Assembly (NCBI GenBank): GCA_004794655.1
Contig: SMMW01000585.1
Location: forward strand, 5,910,001 to 5,974,000
From: Marisa cornuarietis
Lineage: Eukaryota; Mollusca; Gastropoda; Architaenioglossa; Ampullariidae
Reading direction: 5' to 3'
DNA length: 64,000 bases
Below, one piece after another: positions 48,510 to 61,620 of the stretch; within the stretch, counting starts at the first letter, position 1; each line of letters opens with the position of its first letter. The position numbers and the translations under genes were made by a program. Under the pieces are notes generated by a model, which worked only from the letters and a program-made list of their open reading frames with translations, did not search any database and was not told where the DNA came from.

Positions 48510-48900
48510 GAATACAGCCCATAATCAAGGCAAAACAATGGAAGATATGGCAACAAGAGCACCCCAACTACAACAAGATGGATGGCTACCATCTTCTGAC
48601 CAGACGTGAGCAGGTTACCATCTTCCGCCTGCGTACGGGACATAACCGGCTAAACTGGCACCTTTACAACAAGTTCAAAATTGGCCAGTCCGGCCAATGC
48701 CCTTGCGCTACCGGTAATATGACCACAGAACACATATTACAGGCCTGTCCCACATACGCCACCCTCAGGAGGAAGTACTGGCCGGAAGACACGGCAGCGA
48801 CCCAAAAGCTCTACGATGCCCTGGCGGACCTGCAGCAAACAGCAGCCTTCATAGAGGAGACTGGCCTCACCATCTGAGCGATCGAGAAGAAGAAGAAGAA
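48510..48900 (+). mobile_element. 5'-truncated LINE, C-terminal coding end
   Basis: A frame ending with a stop at 48,875-48,877 contains RREQVTIFRLRTGHNRLN, a Cys/His cluster (CPCATGNMTTEHILQACP) and LYDALADLQQTAAFIEETG. These are typical of the C-terminal end of Jockey/I-like non-LTR retrotransposon polyproteins. The stop is followed by an AAG-rich tail (gagaagaagaagaag). The frame is intact here, but the upstream coding region is missing, so the copy is dead on arrival. Confidence 0.8.
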
Positions 48901-49891
48901 GAATACAGCCCTACAGATTGGAACTTTATTTTGAAGCTTCGAGTGAAGTTTAAAAAATAATTAAAGGGTCCAAACTGAATTCATTCAACAGACTGGTAAG
49001 TCAATCAGATCGAAATTTAATGGGCAACAATAGTTACAACTGACTGCCGATAAGGATTTTTTACAATTAAAAATATAATGATAGTTTGAAACATATTTAT
49101 CGATGTAAAACCTTGTTTCTTCCTCATTTAGCTGCATGCAAAATTTTCTATTTACTTACTGATACTCGCTTTACAGGATTGCTTTAGAGAAAAATATTAA
49201 TATTAAATCTTTCATGCCTATGTGTCATTAAATACCACCAGAACATTTTTTGTGATACTTTGTGCTTTATTTCCAGCGATTTTCATTGAGCGGTCGCGTT
49301 GTCCTGTAACACAAACTTACAATTATTCACAGTTGCACGTTTCAAAAGAGGAACTGCGGCGTTTACGGTGTGGTTGACCAGGGAATTTGCCCTATACATA
49401 CCTTTTGCTCTCGTGCGGATCACCTGGTCTAATAAACGACTATCAAACGAGGTCAAACATATGTGGAGAGAGTTCCTGGTACATTTCTTTTTGCACAAAA
49501 GGTTTGTTGCTGAAGACACTTTCAGTCTAGAATTGACACCAGGCTACTGGAGGGGTGTTTCTTCTGTTAATCCCTCCTCGAGATCATCAGAGGCTTTCCG
49601 TCGTCAACTTTGCTGGTCATAAGACAACTGTGTTTTATGGACTGTGCTGGTTTAGTGGCATCACCTTACCTTATTATTCATACTACCCCACAAAAAGATA
49701 CACCTTTCTTAAAAAAAAAGAAAAATCAAATGATTTATTATATTAAAAATGTATTTCTATTGTGATAAAAACATCGTTTTATATTAGATTGGAATATAAT
49801 TACAAGGAAGGTTAGCATAATATTAATTGTATGCTATATTCAGCATCTTTCATTATATATATAATATATATATACACACACATCAAACGTT
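48901..49891. other. Intergenic sequence 3' of the receptor gene
   Basis: AT-rich unique sequence with a short (TA)n near 49,853-49,873. The frame at 49,299-49,622 has no recognisable domain. Confidence 0.5.
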
Positions 49892-49897
49892 TTTATT
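49892..49897 (-). terminator. Candidate polyadenylation signal of the MAM receptor
   Basis: AATAAA on the minus strand about 130 bp downstream of the receptor stop codon at 50,026. Confidence 0.5.
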
Positions 49898-50025
49898 ACT
49901 ACTTCTACATAAGCCATATCGTGATTTACAGATCTGATAATGTGTAAACACAGCGTATTTGTTGCTTGTCAAAAGCGGTTCTCTAGTTTTAGTTAGTGCA
50001 CGGGCGATCAATTATCTATATTGTA

Positions 50026-53000
50026 TCATGTGACCAAGTGATTGTACTCGGCGTCAACCACCATGTTATTGAGTTCACCCTTGGCGCAGTCGTACAGAAT
50101 GTCGTCCTGGAGATGGGCGTACGTCTGTCCAGTAGCCTTCCTTAGAGAACAGCTCTCCCTGCCTTGTCTGTTCTGCTCAAAGTTGAGGGCATTGTACTCT
50201 TGGTCATCTTGTGTAGCAGCGGCCACCATGTCAGATGACTGTGTGCCAGCGAACTCGTAAGTCTCTGGCTCATACGATGGATTGAGACAATCTAAAGCTG
50301 TACTGTGTTGCTCAGAGCTTTTATTTCCTGATTTCTTCTTTATCTTGTGAATCTGTGCGTACATTTCTTGTGGCTTTTTCTGTTGTTTGTGAACTTGTGA
50401 GTACACGTCTTTTTTGTTCTTGTTACTGTTTCGAGAGACGGAACAAGATTCTCCAATATCCTCAGAACTTTGTATGCATCCCCGGTTACGTGTAAAGCCC
50501 GGTGCTCCATCCTCTGCGACGTCATAAGAACCACTTCCAGGTTGTGAGAAAACATCACAATCCTTATTATCTACCAAGGTCATTTCAGACTGAGGATGTT
50601 CACCTTCACGATGCAGGTTACTTGCGATGTCATCAACACTGGTGCCATCGTTGGAACCTCTCCTGAGACAAAATTTAACGAAGAGAAGTTAATTTTTCTC
50701 ATGTCAAACTCAGCTGGTTTGTCATTTTATGGACCAGTACAAATTGCGTTTATGACATCTAATTTTCTAGTTATTAAAGTTTTACTACAATAGAAACATT
50801 AAAATTTAGTACAGTACATGTTATACAGATGCTCTTCCTAATGAAAAATACTTACCTTGCTGTCTGTTTTTGACGTCTCTTTTGGATAACAATGATGACA
50901 AGAACGACAATGCAGGCGATGACGGTGACCACAGCTGCCACAACACCAGCGATGATTGGCGTCGCTTCTGGGTCGAGCAAAAAGAATTGATGTGTGTGTT
51001 AAGATCTAATCTAGATTACTATTTATATTCCTGATATATTATATAATAAAGTTATTTCCTTTACTTTCTGTTCACATTGCTATGGTTACAGAAATAATAA
51101 AGTTATGCATAATGTACATGCTGATAATAATAATGAGGATTTGTATAGCGCCTGTCAAAAATTTGCTCAGAGTGCTTTACATAAATCATACACAGACTAA
51201 ATCATCAACAATCATGTACCATATTCGTATTTAACAGACTCGTGCACTCATACAACATACACTCACTCATACACGAAGTAGACTACAGACACACGTGATG
51301 CACGTTCATGTCAAGACAGGGTCAAAGTGAAGTCGTTGTTCTGAAAAGATGTGTCTTAAGTTTGGACTTAAAGGTGATTGAAGAATCAGAGTGTGGAAGG
51401 CTGATGGGTAATCCGTTCCAAATTTGTCTTACTTCGTGGGACTCGCAGAAGCTTGGTGTCAAATGAGGAGCGAAGAAGTCGTGTGGGTGTACGGATGGGA
51501 GTGAGTTAGGAGAGGTACCGAGGGCCAGTGCCATAAACGGCAGAGTAAGTCAAAGAGGAAAGTTTGTAGGCTGTACGGTCCATGACCGGTAGCCAAGGAA
51601 GAGAGCGAATGATAGGTGAAATATATTTATATCTAAATGGTCTGCAGATGAGGCGAGCAGTGTTATTCTAGATCCTTTGAAGTCTGTTAAAACATGAGCA
51701 ATATATATTGTTTATTTACACTCACATACAGACAATCTCAGAGAAAGAAAGGAGACAGAATGTAATCATTTTTTCGCTACCCATTGATAAATGGGGACAT
51801 TTACCACAATTCAAATCTAAGTATTAAAATGCTTGTACAATGAAAGATAAAAATATAAACTAAATGCTTGGTAAAAATAGAAATAACCGAATTGTAATCA
51901 TTTAATAGTCAGTAAAGAAAGACCCGTAACCTTTCTATCGTTAGGAAATGAGGTAATAAGTACGACACTAATCTCAGGGTTAGCTTCTTTGTGAGACAGG
52001 TACCCATATTCTCTCCCTAATTGCTATAGCTTCCTAAGCTCTGAAAGACTTCAGATAACCATCCAACGGTTAGATCAACTAGGGGAAACTAAGCATCTAG
52101 GTAAAATCTTACGATCATTGTGTTCAGCCTGTGACTGGGAAGCTCCGCTAGCAAGTCCTAAAGGAGATGACGTTGATTGAAGAAATTTAGAGGCCGTTTC
52201 TGATTTATATGTCGGTGACACGGACACTGTACTGATGCTTGATGGCAGTCTTTGTGTGGAACTCGATGGTGACGATATGACGTCATTATCACATGGGTGA
52301 GCGTGCTGTGGTTCAAGTGTACAGTTTAATGAGGGCTGTAGCGTGAATAAAACAAAGTCCACAGCAATCAGGCTCAAGTTGATGGCCGTGGGCACATTTT
52401 CAAAGATTATCTGAATAACAAACAAAAGTAAATGATGAAAGAACACTATAAAAACTAAATAAATAACTCCCAGCATTGTAGTACTCAACATGGCGATGAA
52501 TGTGAGGTCTATGTAACCACTGAGAGCCTGTTCGTCTTTAAGGATTACATAAAGGTAGCAGCGATAAACAAAATTATAATCGTAGCTATTATGATATATC
52601 ATATAGTAAAAACCGTCGTTCCCATCAATAACAACTCTCCTAAAAGTCTTTAAAGCTATAAGCATATTCATTGTTTTCTCTGGCAAACTGACACTGAGGA
52701 TATGCCCCGAACTGTTAAAGGACAAATCAAAGACAATGAAGTCATACACATTTGTGAAAGCGTTCATAGCACTCACAGCAAATGTAGCTGAGGATGACAC
52801 TGGTACTTGTGCGTGTTGCCATGTTTTTAAACAGTCATGTGACGTATTTGGCGGCCCTGCCCATAGCACTCTACGATTTCCATCCACAGTCTCAGTCGAT
52901 ACGAGCAATCTCGAATCATGGCCACATAGTATGTAGCTAAATTCCAGGCATCCTACCTGGCTTCCTGTTGGCTGCACCAGGGTAGTGGTCAGCGTGCCTT

Positions 53001-56000
53001 TAAGACTCGGGTGCACGAGGTATGCAAAATACCCTGCAAGTTGCAAACATATTGACCGCGTTGGGGACAGAGTGGTAGTCATTTGCCTTTGACTTAACAG
53101 TCACGTGCCTTATCGACCTGAATGTCATTTTATTGCACTTTTTTCTCTGCCTTTTACAAAATAAGTGCTCCCTGATATATTGTGACAATGTATACATTAC
53201 AAAGCAGCACATTACATATACTTGATGCGTCCCTGATACTTTCGGTACTTCCTGGCGCTGAAAGTTGACGAGTTATGTTCCAGTTGTTCAGACTCCAACC
53301 ACAGGATGAAAGCAAATCGTACCGTTCAAAGGAACATTTTGGTAACAGAAACTCTGAATAACACAATTAAAACAAGTACATATGTCAGATATATACAATA
53401 TTGTTTCAGGGATACACGGTCGAAAATGTTCGAAAGTGATAGCAGATATATAAATAATATTATCTATAAAATATTTGTAAAATACTAAATATGATAAATA
53501 TTGCATTATTTACAATGTTTTATTAAATATGTTGGTCCTGTTCGTAACCATGTCCTGTGTCACAGCAGTTCTCTTAGCTCTTCTTTAACGCTCTCCGAAG
53601 CTGTACGCGACAATCTCCAGACCCAGTCCGCATTTAAGAGACTGACAGCTAATTCTCTTGTCGCTATGGCAACTAACATAATGGCTTTCATTAGCCGGCC
53701 AGGAACTGTGTCTTAGGCATTATCGTACGTAAATGACTCATCTACAACCCCAAAATTTTATCATAAGTGATTCAGGACGATAATATTCGTTAACTTTTAG
53801 AAATACACTTGTCTCGAGCACGCCTTTGATGCTATTCACTAGGAAGAAACAGTCTCAAATCACAGTAGAATTCTTTATGGAGTTTCCGTCTGTCCTCAGT
53901 ATGTGTTATGCGTGGCATCGGGATTATACACTAATTTCAACTTACCAGGCCAAGTGCATGATCCTTTTCGCAGCTTCATGGCGCGCAACTGAACTGTGTA
54001 GTTAAAATTAGGACTGCGAGCTCGGAACACCAGCTAATAAAAAGAAACAGGATTGTCAGCAGACTTATTAACTGACATTTTTTTTATCAAGCACGAGCCT
54101 CTTTGGTGTGTTTCTTGAGTAAACACTTATTAGATGCGTACACATTCACAAACATATGCATGCATAACCTCCAAAAAACGACTTTAAAAACCCTTTAAAA
54201 ATGGTTAGCGTAATAATTTGAATAATATCTCTTAAAATTAACTACACGACCGATAACTTTTCAATTATTCATTAAAATAACAATGACTTCAACTTCGATC
54301 AAACCTACCTTACCAGCTGTACTTGATAACTGTGTTGTAAAATTAACAAAACTTTGTTTTGGAGTAGCTTCTTCAGGCATGATAATAAAGAAAGAGGTAG
54401 ATGTTGCCAGGTAAACACTAAGCGTTACTGGAGGTTCTTGCATGTAATCAAACGTTATGCAGGTCACGTGATCGATATCGAGTAGCGGCGACACCAGGAC
54501 AGAGAAGGAGTTCAACAGGCCATTCTTCCCAGGACATTCAGCATGATCTACAGGAAACATAATGAGATAACATGCATATGACTTACAACAGACTAGAATT
54601 TTACTCGTGCGTGTGTGAAACTGTTTAATCATAAAAACCCAGTAGTCTGGTAGCAATTCAACGCAGGGCTGAAAGTTATCACTAAGATGGCGTTTTCGAC
54701 TTTATCTGTCCCACCAAACTGGACTAAGCAAGAACAATCCTCTCTCAATTTCACCTTCATGTGTATTCATCTGTGAAACTCAAGCCTTAATCTGAATGCT
54801 AACATAGTCATTAACACTTAAATCCTATAGTCAATCACTTCTCAACTTACGAAAAATAATATAAACAAAATGCTTTCCAGAACAAAAAGATAAAGGTAGA
54901 CTTATGAGTTACGGTTGTAAGAGAGTAAAGCCCTTGCTGTTCTCAAGGCCGGATTTTTCCTCTCCCTCGTTGCCTTACGATCTCCAGCTCTCTACGAAAT
55001 CAGGTTTCCATTCTACACCTGGGTCAAACTGAGAGGGGATAAAGTATACTACATCGCTCTGACCCCGTTGCTTTGACCGCCATCACCCCTCTAATCCACA
55101 ATAAACAAAAAGAAAATAAGCTGAAATTTTTAAATCTATATTTAAAAGTGTAATATCAACACAAGAAAAAAAACTGGAATTTCTTTTGCAAAAATAATTC
55201 TCAGAGACAACAATACAGTCACAATTAACCTTTTATAATGATATAGCTACCAGCAGGTCAGTTAATCAAGAAACGAAAGTCGCATTCCGCATGGACTTGT
55301 GTCTTAATACTTTCCCCGCAAAGTACATTAGTTAAAGGGAAATCACTCGTCCTACACTGCCAGCTGCCATGCACTCAACATGCTTCCCTTCATATTCACC
55401 TTAAAATCTGTGAGATATTTACTTTTACTGCTGTTTGAAATAAACCTGTCACAGATTTCATTCTTCACTGGTAACAGTTGACAAATGACGGTACTGGTCG
55501 TCGGGGAAACAACTGAATAGACGCAGTGGTTGACAAAACCCGACAATCACGTCTGTCTCGAGGGGTGGTGACCAGTTGACTCCTTTACATCGAAGGCAGT
55601 TCTTCGATCATCCGCATCTGCCTCGATGCCGTTTTCAATGTAAGTTGAAGCACGTACTTAGGATAGTTCTGAGAGCACGGCTACTTTCTCTGACTGCATA
55701 GCACTTTTGACTTCTCCCCGTAGGATTGGTTATATCTCTGGTTATAATTTCCTTGATGTGGAGGACGTTAGCGACAGTCCTTTGTTGTAAGTGATACAGG
55801 TAATTGAAATATTCCTGCTATCGCTTATGACATAATTGACCTTTGCTACAACATGGTCACTGCTGTCGTCTATAACAGAAATCCTGTGTGATCTGTGTTG
55901 AGGGTCTTAAATAATTGGTAGCTCTTTTTACTATTACCTTGTGCCATTTCATCCTCTCTGGTCCAGCACTGGTCCTCGATACAGTTCTCTTTATTTGCCT

Positions 56001-58332
56001 TTATCTCCTTCCTAACGCCAAAAGGCATAGGCGCATGTTGCTGGTTTGACCTAAGCCAAACTGACCTCTTGTTCCTGCCCGTGGTCGCTAGCCGTCTAAG
56101 CAGATCTTAGGGTTACAGTCGCCGACGACTAGAATGTCCTTCCTTGCTGCTGCCTTTATGTCCCTTTTCCAGCTGCTAGTAGAACTCTTACACATCGTCA
56201 TCTTCGTGAGTAACTGAAGAAGTATAAATTTGGAGAATATGATGAGATTGTGATGCCTAGAAAGAGACGCAAAGGGAGATCAGCCCGCCGGAAAAAGGTG
56301 TACAACGCCATGCTCGCGTCTAATCTAATCCCTATTTTATCAGACCCTGTAACCGGTGACAGCAATATCGTTCTAATTAATGGGTGAGTTCTTTCACCTT
56401 GTCACACTGATGTCATGAGTTCAACCTACCAAAGAAAGTTTCTTAACTTTTTGCTCCAGTTGCACTTTTCGTTCTCACTCCAGCCTGACAGAGGAACGTG
56501 CAGTCATTTGTGATCCGGGGTATCGACCAATCCAGCATGATGCTTTGTCTGCGTTAGTCACTGACAGTCTTTTCTCTGGGATAAGAAACATGGGAACGCT
56601 ATCTTTTTCAAAGAGAGACCACAGCCTATACCCTTCAGCTGACTTTTGCCCTGGTCTCAAACACGTGCTTTCGTCAGTAAATGCCTTCGCCCAGAAGTGC
56701 TGAGTTAGTAACACTATTTGCTGTAAAGGTTTACTCCCTTAGCCTCAACCTTTCCCAAGATCACCTACAAAGTAGTAGGATTATTTACTCTTGGGTGGGA
56801 CTAGCTACCCCTTACCAGGTTTGACCCGCCTATATTCTCGGTGTGGCGCGGTGTACCCACTATTGTATGCGAAACTCTTGTTCGAATTTTTTTGTCAGAA
56901 GGGTAGGAGATGGGATGTAGGACGTGTGAGCTGCTCTGAGAAGACACGAAAAGTTGCCACACCAGAGGTACCTACCTGCCCACTTCATACACCCAAGAAT
57001 TGCAACCTAATCTTCATGCTGAGCTTTCGCAATGAATGCCTCGATAAAACATTAATTAAACTTGGAACTATATTATGATTTTGTGTTAATTTAAAGTCCA
57101 ATTTACTAGATTTGTGATATGAAATGTGAAATATTACCTCCTTTTTGTCGCCAGCTTTCCGCATCACTGTCCGTACAGAACTGAGTGTAGTTACACAGAG
57201 ATTGACCAAAGGAACAGTCTCCATATTGCACAGGGTACGCTAAGTCACAGAAAACTTGTTCACATTCAGAATATAGTGTGTTGTTAATTAAAAATACTAA
57301 TTAAGAAAGGAATTAAGCTTAAGTTTACAGTTACAGTAAGAAAAGCTAACAAAATGTTTTATAATAAAGTGATTTCCGTTGTATTTGTAATTTCCTTATT
57401 TCTATTTGTACACTTAAACGATGAGTGTTTAATTTTAATTTTTAGTGTTGCAGCATTTGTGGTCACCGAAATCTCTAAAAATATCATGAAAAATAATGTT
57501 ATCAGTATGAGAGGGTACACGTGCGATGTTTGTACAGGCTCACTGTTTCCCATGTCCATCTCATTTTCTTGGACAAAACATCTAAACAGGCAATGTCATT
57601 TCGAGTTTCCTTCAGTCTCAAAACTTTCCACAGCTTTATTATTTTACCTTTTCATTGTTTCCTATTCAACTTTCATTTTATTTTATTTCATTAATTATTT
57701 TATAATTTTTTTTACTTTACTTACTTTTTTCTTACATATTCTTTAAAGCTTTATTATGAATGTCATTCTTTGTAAGGGAATGTAGCGTGTGGTTTGCTCT
57801 AATAAGACAAGTGTGAGGACGTACTATACAAATCTTTCATTAATATAGTAGTATTATAAATCTTATTATTATTTAAACTTATATTCTCTCGTTGTCAGTA
57901 TAAATTTTTACAAGGTGTTAAAAGAAATTCCAAATATGCTGGAATGTTCCTACCTGTAGTGTGATTCTCGAGAAAGTAACTACTTGCTTCAATGAAACCA
58001 TCAGCATCTGTGCAGGGTCTGGTTGGAAAGAGAATTACAAATAGAGACAAGACGTTTGTAATTTAAAGCATGCTATGAATGTTTTAGTTAAAATGCTTTA
58101 GATGATGTCTATAAGAGCTAGTGACAACTTGGTTGCAGTACATAGTCGTAAATACAAACGAGACGGCGCACGTCTTTCTGTAAAAATGGTTAAATACCTG
58201 TTAATCAGATATTCATCTTCTTGTTTTAGATAACAACAAATCTCACTGTAGCGGCTTCTGTGTCAAAGAATATTTACCTGACCAAGTTGTTAATGTCACC
58301 ACCCCTTCCATCTGCCAAGTCAAGGGTCAGGA
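50026..58332 (-). CDS. Two-MAM-domain single-pass receptor with tyrosine-rich tail (5' end unresolved)
   Basis: Exons in gene order: 58278-58332 (or starting at 58360), 57954-58018, 57138-57239, 54309-54547, 53946-54033, 53216-53353, 52777-53033, 52113-52410, 50856-50967, 50026-50662; phases agree at every junction. A short N-terminal part (LTLDLADGRGGD, PCTDADGFIEAS) leads into MAM domain 1 (DCSFGQSLCNYTQ ... CITFDYMQ ... AGKLVFRA). MAM domain 2 follows (CSFERYDLLSSCGWS ... CLEFSYILCG ... FENVPTAINLSLIAVDFVLF), then a Ser/Thr-rich stalk and a transmembrane helix (IIAGVVAAVVTVIACIVVLV). The cytoplasmic tail is about 225 residues, with YSQV, YAQI, YEPE, YNAL, YAHL, YDCA and YNHL motifs suited to phosphotyrosine signalling. 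MAM domains are extracellular adhesion modules. The ligand is unknown. I recall gastropod receptors with similar tails, but no search was run. Confidence 0.85.
51120..51560 (-). mobile_element. LINE 3' fragment in a receptor intron
   Basis: The minus strand encodes a reverse-transcriptase C-terminal segment (VRQIWNGLPISLPHSDSS, ITFKSKLKTHLFRT). It then continues to a tail region reading 'gcgctatacaaatcctc' and ATT repeats. It lies in the intron between the stalk and transmembrane exons, in the same orientation as the gene. Confidence 0.75.
55900..56300 (-). mobile_element. Decayed LINE endonuclease region in a receptor intron
   Basis: One minus-strand frame near 56,110-56,200 contains KAAARKDILVVGD, resembling the RTE-type endonuclease motif, with stops around it. 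Sequence at about 55,450-55,650 resembles 62,880-63,070, next to a better reverse transcriptase relic. The same LINE therefore probably sat in the receptor intron before the receptor exons duplicated. The intron also holds a SINE-like patch at about 54,940-55,060. Confidence 0.4.
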
Positions 58333-58585
58333 CTGGAATTCGCGGGAAACAAGGTAACCCCTCACAGGCCGCTCAGCCTAACCATTGACTAACTTTCTCT
58401 GTATTGCCTGTTTCAAGGGCTGTGCATCGTGCTCTGTGGGACCAGTTGTTATGTGTTTATGACCAGCACACGTCGGTGACAGGCAGAATATTGTCAGCTG
58501 GACCAGACTATACGCGAGTTAAATGCTCGACATTCTTATTAATTTGTCTGACGTCACTGTCTCACCAAACACTCAATGTTCTTAC

Positions 58586-58671
58586 CTTTGTGAGAGAGCG
58601 CCGGTGATGCACACAATCAAATATTCCAAGTACCGCCATCGCCGCCACGTCACATCATCACATATCGCCAT
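58586..58671 (-). CDS. Candidate signal-peptide exon of the MAM receptor
   Basis: An ATG in strong context (aagATGG) opens MAICDDVTWRRWRYLEYL then IVCITGALSQ. This is signal-peptide-like and ends at a good donor (aaag|gtaaga). It lies about 230-250 bp upstream of the first well-supported receptor exon. The phase (2) does not match either acceptor of that exon (58,332 or 58,360). Another short exon, another start (a frame beginning MAVLGIF would fit phase 0), or a wrong link must explain this. Confidence 0.4.
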
Positions 58672-59034
58672 CTTGGTTGAAAACATGAGGGTTACTCTAA
58701 AAAATAAAGAGGCACATTTTTTGAAGAAGATAATGCGTAATCCTGTTTTAATCCCACAGTAAAATCATCATCAACAGCAAAACTGTTTCCTGCTAAACCT
58801 GACAAAGTACCTTCACGTGTCCTGAGATGTTTCCTACAGTAAAAGTGTGTAACAATTTACTTGTGTTATTCTATACACCTATTTTTTGTTTTCCTTCAGC
58901 TGGTAACCAGTGCTACACGCATTATTCTCGTTATATTTACATTACAGTGACGTGTTTGGTTTGTCTCAAACTTTCAGTTTTTGTGAAGTTTGAGCCAGTC
59001 CTTTTCAAGTGGTGACTTTAATATAGATATTTAT

Positions 59035-59661
59035 TTAATACGTTAGAAGTGATTAAACAAACCCCAAAATGTAATTCCTTGTGGCAAGTTTCAGGACTTA
59101 GAGAAATCGATTTCTACTACAAGATTGCCTTTGATGGAAAAGTAGTTGTTACATAAGGCTAATCACAGTATCTTTCACTCGTGTCAGCATCGAAAGGAAT
59201 TACGATAAGAGACTAATAAACATCGCAGTACAAGCGAAAAATTGTAAGAACTTACACAAATGTTGATGAATATGTACAGTGTTATTTCTGCACTGTAACT
59301 CTGTTCAACACAATTCTTTAGCCTTTAATGGGCTGTCCTCACTACTTGTTGTAGATGTGTAGGCTCACTTGAAGCAGGAAGATATTTCCCCCACAACCTT
59401 CGCACTACAGTGGGTAGCCGCCTGAATACAAACACTCGTGAGCTTTACACCCCGCGATCGTGAGCGAAGCCATTGGTTACTTTAGGCTCAGGGTAATAGG
59501 GCCATTTCTGTCTTTTCAAATATATAAAAATACGAGTAATGTCCTATATTTTCAACATCACTACACAAAGAAAGACATCTAATGGATACTTCTCATAGAT
59601 AATGATAAAATATTAGTCGAGAAAATGTCTGTCGCACGACTGTTCAAAGTCACACACGCGC

Positions 59662-59715
<54 letters not shown>

Positions 59716-59760
59716 GTCCATCCATACATCAATCTTTCTATTAAACTACCAACTGCAGCT
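59035..59760. repeat. Unit 1 of a local intergenic duplication
   Basis: Aligns with about 60,340-61,610: 'acgttagaag' at the start, 'cagtgttatttctgcac', 'aaagaaagacatc', then a (CA)n run (59,654-59,713) and 'tccatccat'. No coding sequence was recognised. Confidence 0.65.
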
Positions 59761-59796
59761 GAGATTTGTAGTCTTAGTATCAGTGGAATAGTTAAT

Positions 59797-60291
59797 GGTG
59801 GAGGTGGTGGTACATATAACATAAACAATAAGTTGTTCATTGTTAGCGCACATACGACTGTCACGGAGGTCACATCAACACGTACAGTGGAATTGAAGAA
59901 AATAGATGATGCAGGAGGCAACGATGTAGACAAGAGATGAGAGAATCAATTGCATGGTTGCTGACTCAAGGAGATCCACAATCTAAAGCAGCGGAAAGAA
60001 TGTTGCGAGGAAAATGTACCGAAGTAGAGCAGAAAGTGTTGAGCAATCTACAGGGTAGTGAGGATTTAAATCAACAAGCAGGAGTCGAGATGATGTAGAT
60101 ATGGCGTTCACGACCGTTAGACGATAGAGACGACAAAAATGGTGCATAGGCTCAGAAAATAGTCCAGAACAGGGACAGGTGAAACGCAGCAAAAAGCACA
60201 GATTAACAGTTATCAGCAAACACGAAATACGATAAAAACCCAAAGGCACTACACAAAATAAAAAAAAAAGAGCAGACAGAGCTAGTCCCCT
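59797..60291. repeat. Second copy of the dispersed repeat
   Basis: Matches the two outer parts of 22,170-22,968 without the AAT-tailed insertion. It lies between the two units of the local duplication. Confidence 0.65.
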
Positions 60292-60339
60292 CCAGCCGGT
60301 AAGGCGAAGGGACACCACTCTCATTCCAATTAATGTACA

Positions 60340-61620
60340 TCAATTTTTAATACGTTAGAAGAGGTTAAATAAAGTAGACTCTTGTGTTAAATTTCAGGAT
60401 TCTGAGAAATCAACTACTAACCTTGTATCATTTAAGACTCACTATGATGGCAAAGTATAATTAATAAATGTGCTACCTGTAAGTTGCGCCGGTCCGCTTC
60501 CACTCTTAAACACTCACCTTAGGCTGTGAAAACAAGTGGTTGGGTATTTCCTATAGTCTCAACCGGGAAGAACACCAGCCGTGAAAAGGCTCGTGTTAGC
60601 TCGAGATTGAACTTTCCTGTGACACATCCGTTTGGGTGTACCAAAACTAATATAGTTTTATCTCCTGAATAGACATATCTTTCATAAATTTCTATTCTTT
60701 TCTTGTCTTTACCTTAGGTCACAGTGGATGCCAGAGTTGGGTTTCGTCTGAGGTCCTAATAATAAAGCTTAAGTCGCCGGTCTCAAGTGCAAGACGACTT
60801 CGTTAATAGTCTAAATAGTCTATTTACTAGTTAAGACTATAGACTTAAGGCTCACTTGCACACAAGCCAAGTTAAAAAGCTTGTCACAGTACCTTTAACT
60901 CGCATCAGCAGCGATGATAAAAGACTAATAAGTACAAGCATACATAGAACAATTTTAAGAACTTAGACAAATGTTGCTAAATATATGCAGTGCTAATTCT
61001 GCACCGTGACTCTATTCAGTGTAAATTTGTCTATTGTTACTATATTGTCATTATCACATGTTTAATTTTCAGACACACACATAGCAACGATTGAAGCATG
61101 AACACAAATGGCACTCAATAAAAACATGTATTGCCGGTGCAACACATAAGACCGCGTTATAGGGTGAAACCCCTGAATATGGGCGATTTTGAAAAGTGTG
61201 TTCGTAGTTTCAATGTCTGTTACTTAATTCTTGGCCATGCCATTCAGCATTCTAAGTGAGTTAATCTGTCAGCGATTCGGTAAGGGCTGTTTTGAAGTTT
61301 CAGATGCAGTTCAAGTCGCCATTTCCTTCTTTTAAAATAAAGTGTGCCTTTTGTTTTCAAGGGTAATGTCCTAAAATTTCAGCATCAACATACACGCACA
61401 AAGAAAGACATCAGATTGTTACTTATCTGATCCTGATAAAATACTAATAAAAAGCTGTGATACGACTACTGAAATTTACACACTCACACATACACACACT
61501 CACACTCACACACACACACACACACACACACACTGTGAATGCGCACGCACGCACACGCAGAAACACGTGCGCATTCATATGTCCATCCATGTTGCAATCT
61601 TTCTACTGATACATACCCCT
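60340..61620. repeat. Unit 2 of a local intergenic duplication
   Basis: Longer, diverged counterpart of 59,035-59,760, with extra sequence at about 60,480-60,880 and 61,040-61,360. Ends in a CA-rich array (61,478-61,535) and 'gtccatccatg'. The stretch from 61,620 to 62,065 holds nothing recognisable. Confidence 0.6.

Noticed and set aside
52075..53082. Single 335-codon minus-strand frame as one exon
   Set aside because: It contains a clear donor (GCT|gtgagt), acceptor (cag|ATA) and a further donor (gatc|gtaaga), and the MAM domain reads correctly only after removing the 366-nt intron. It was annotated as two exons.
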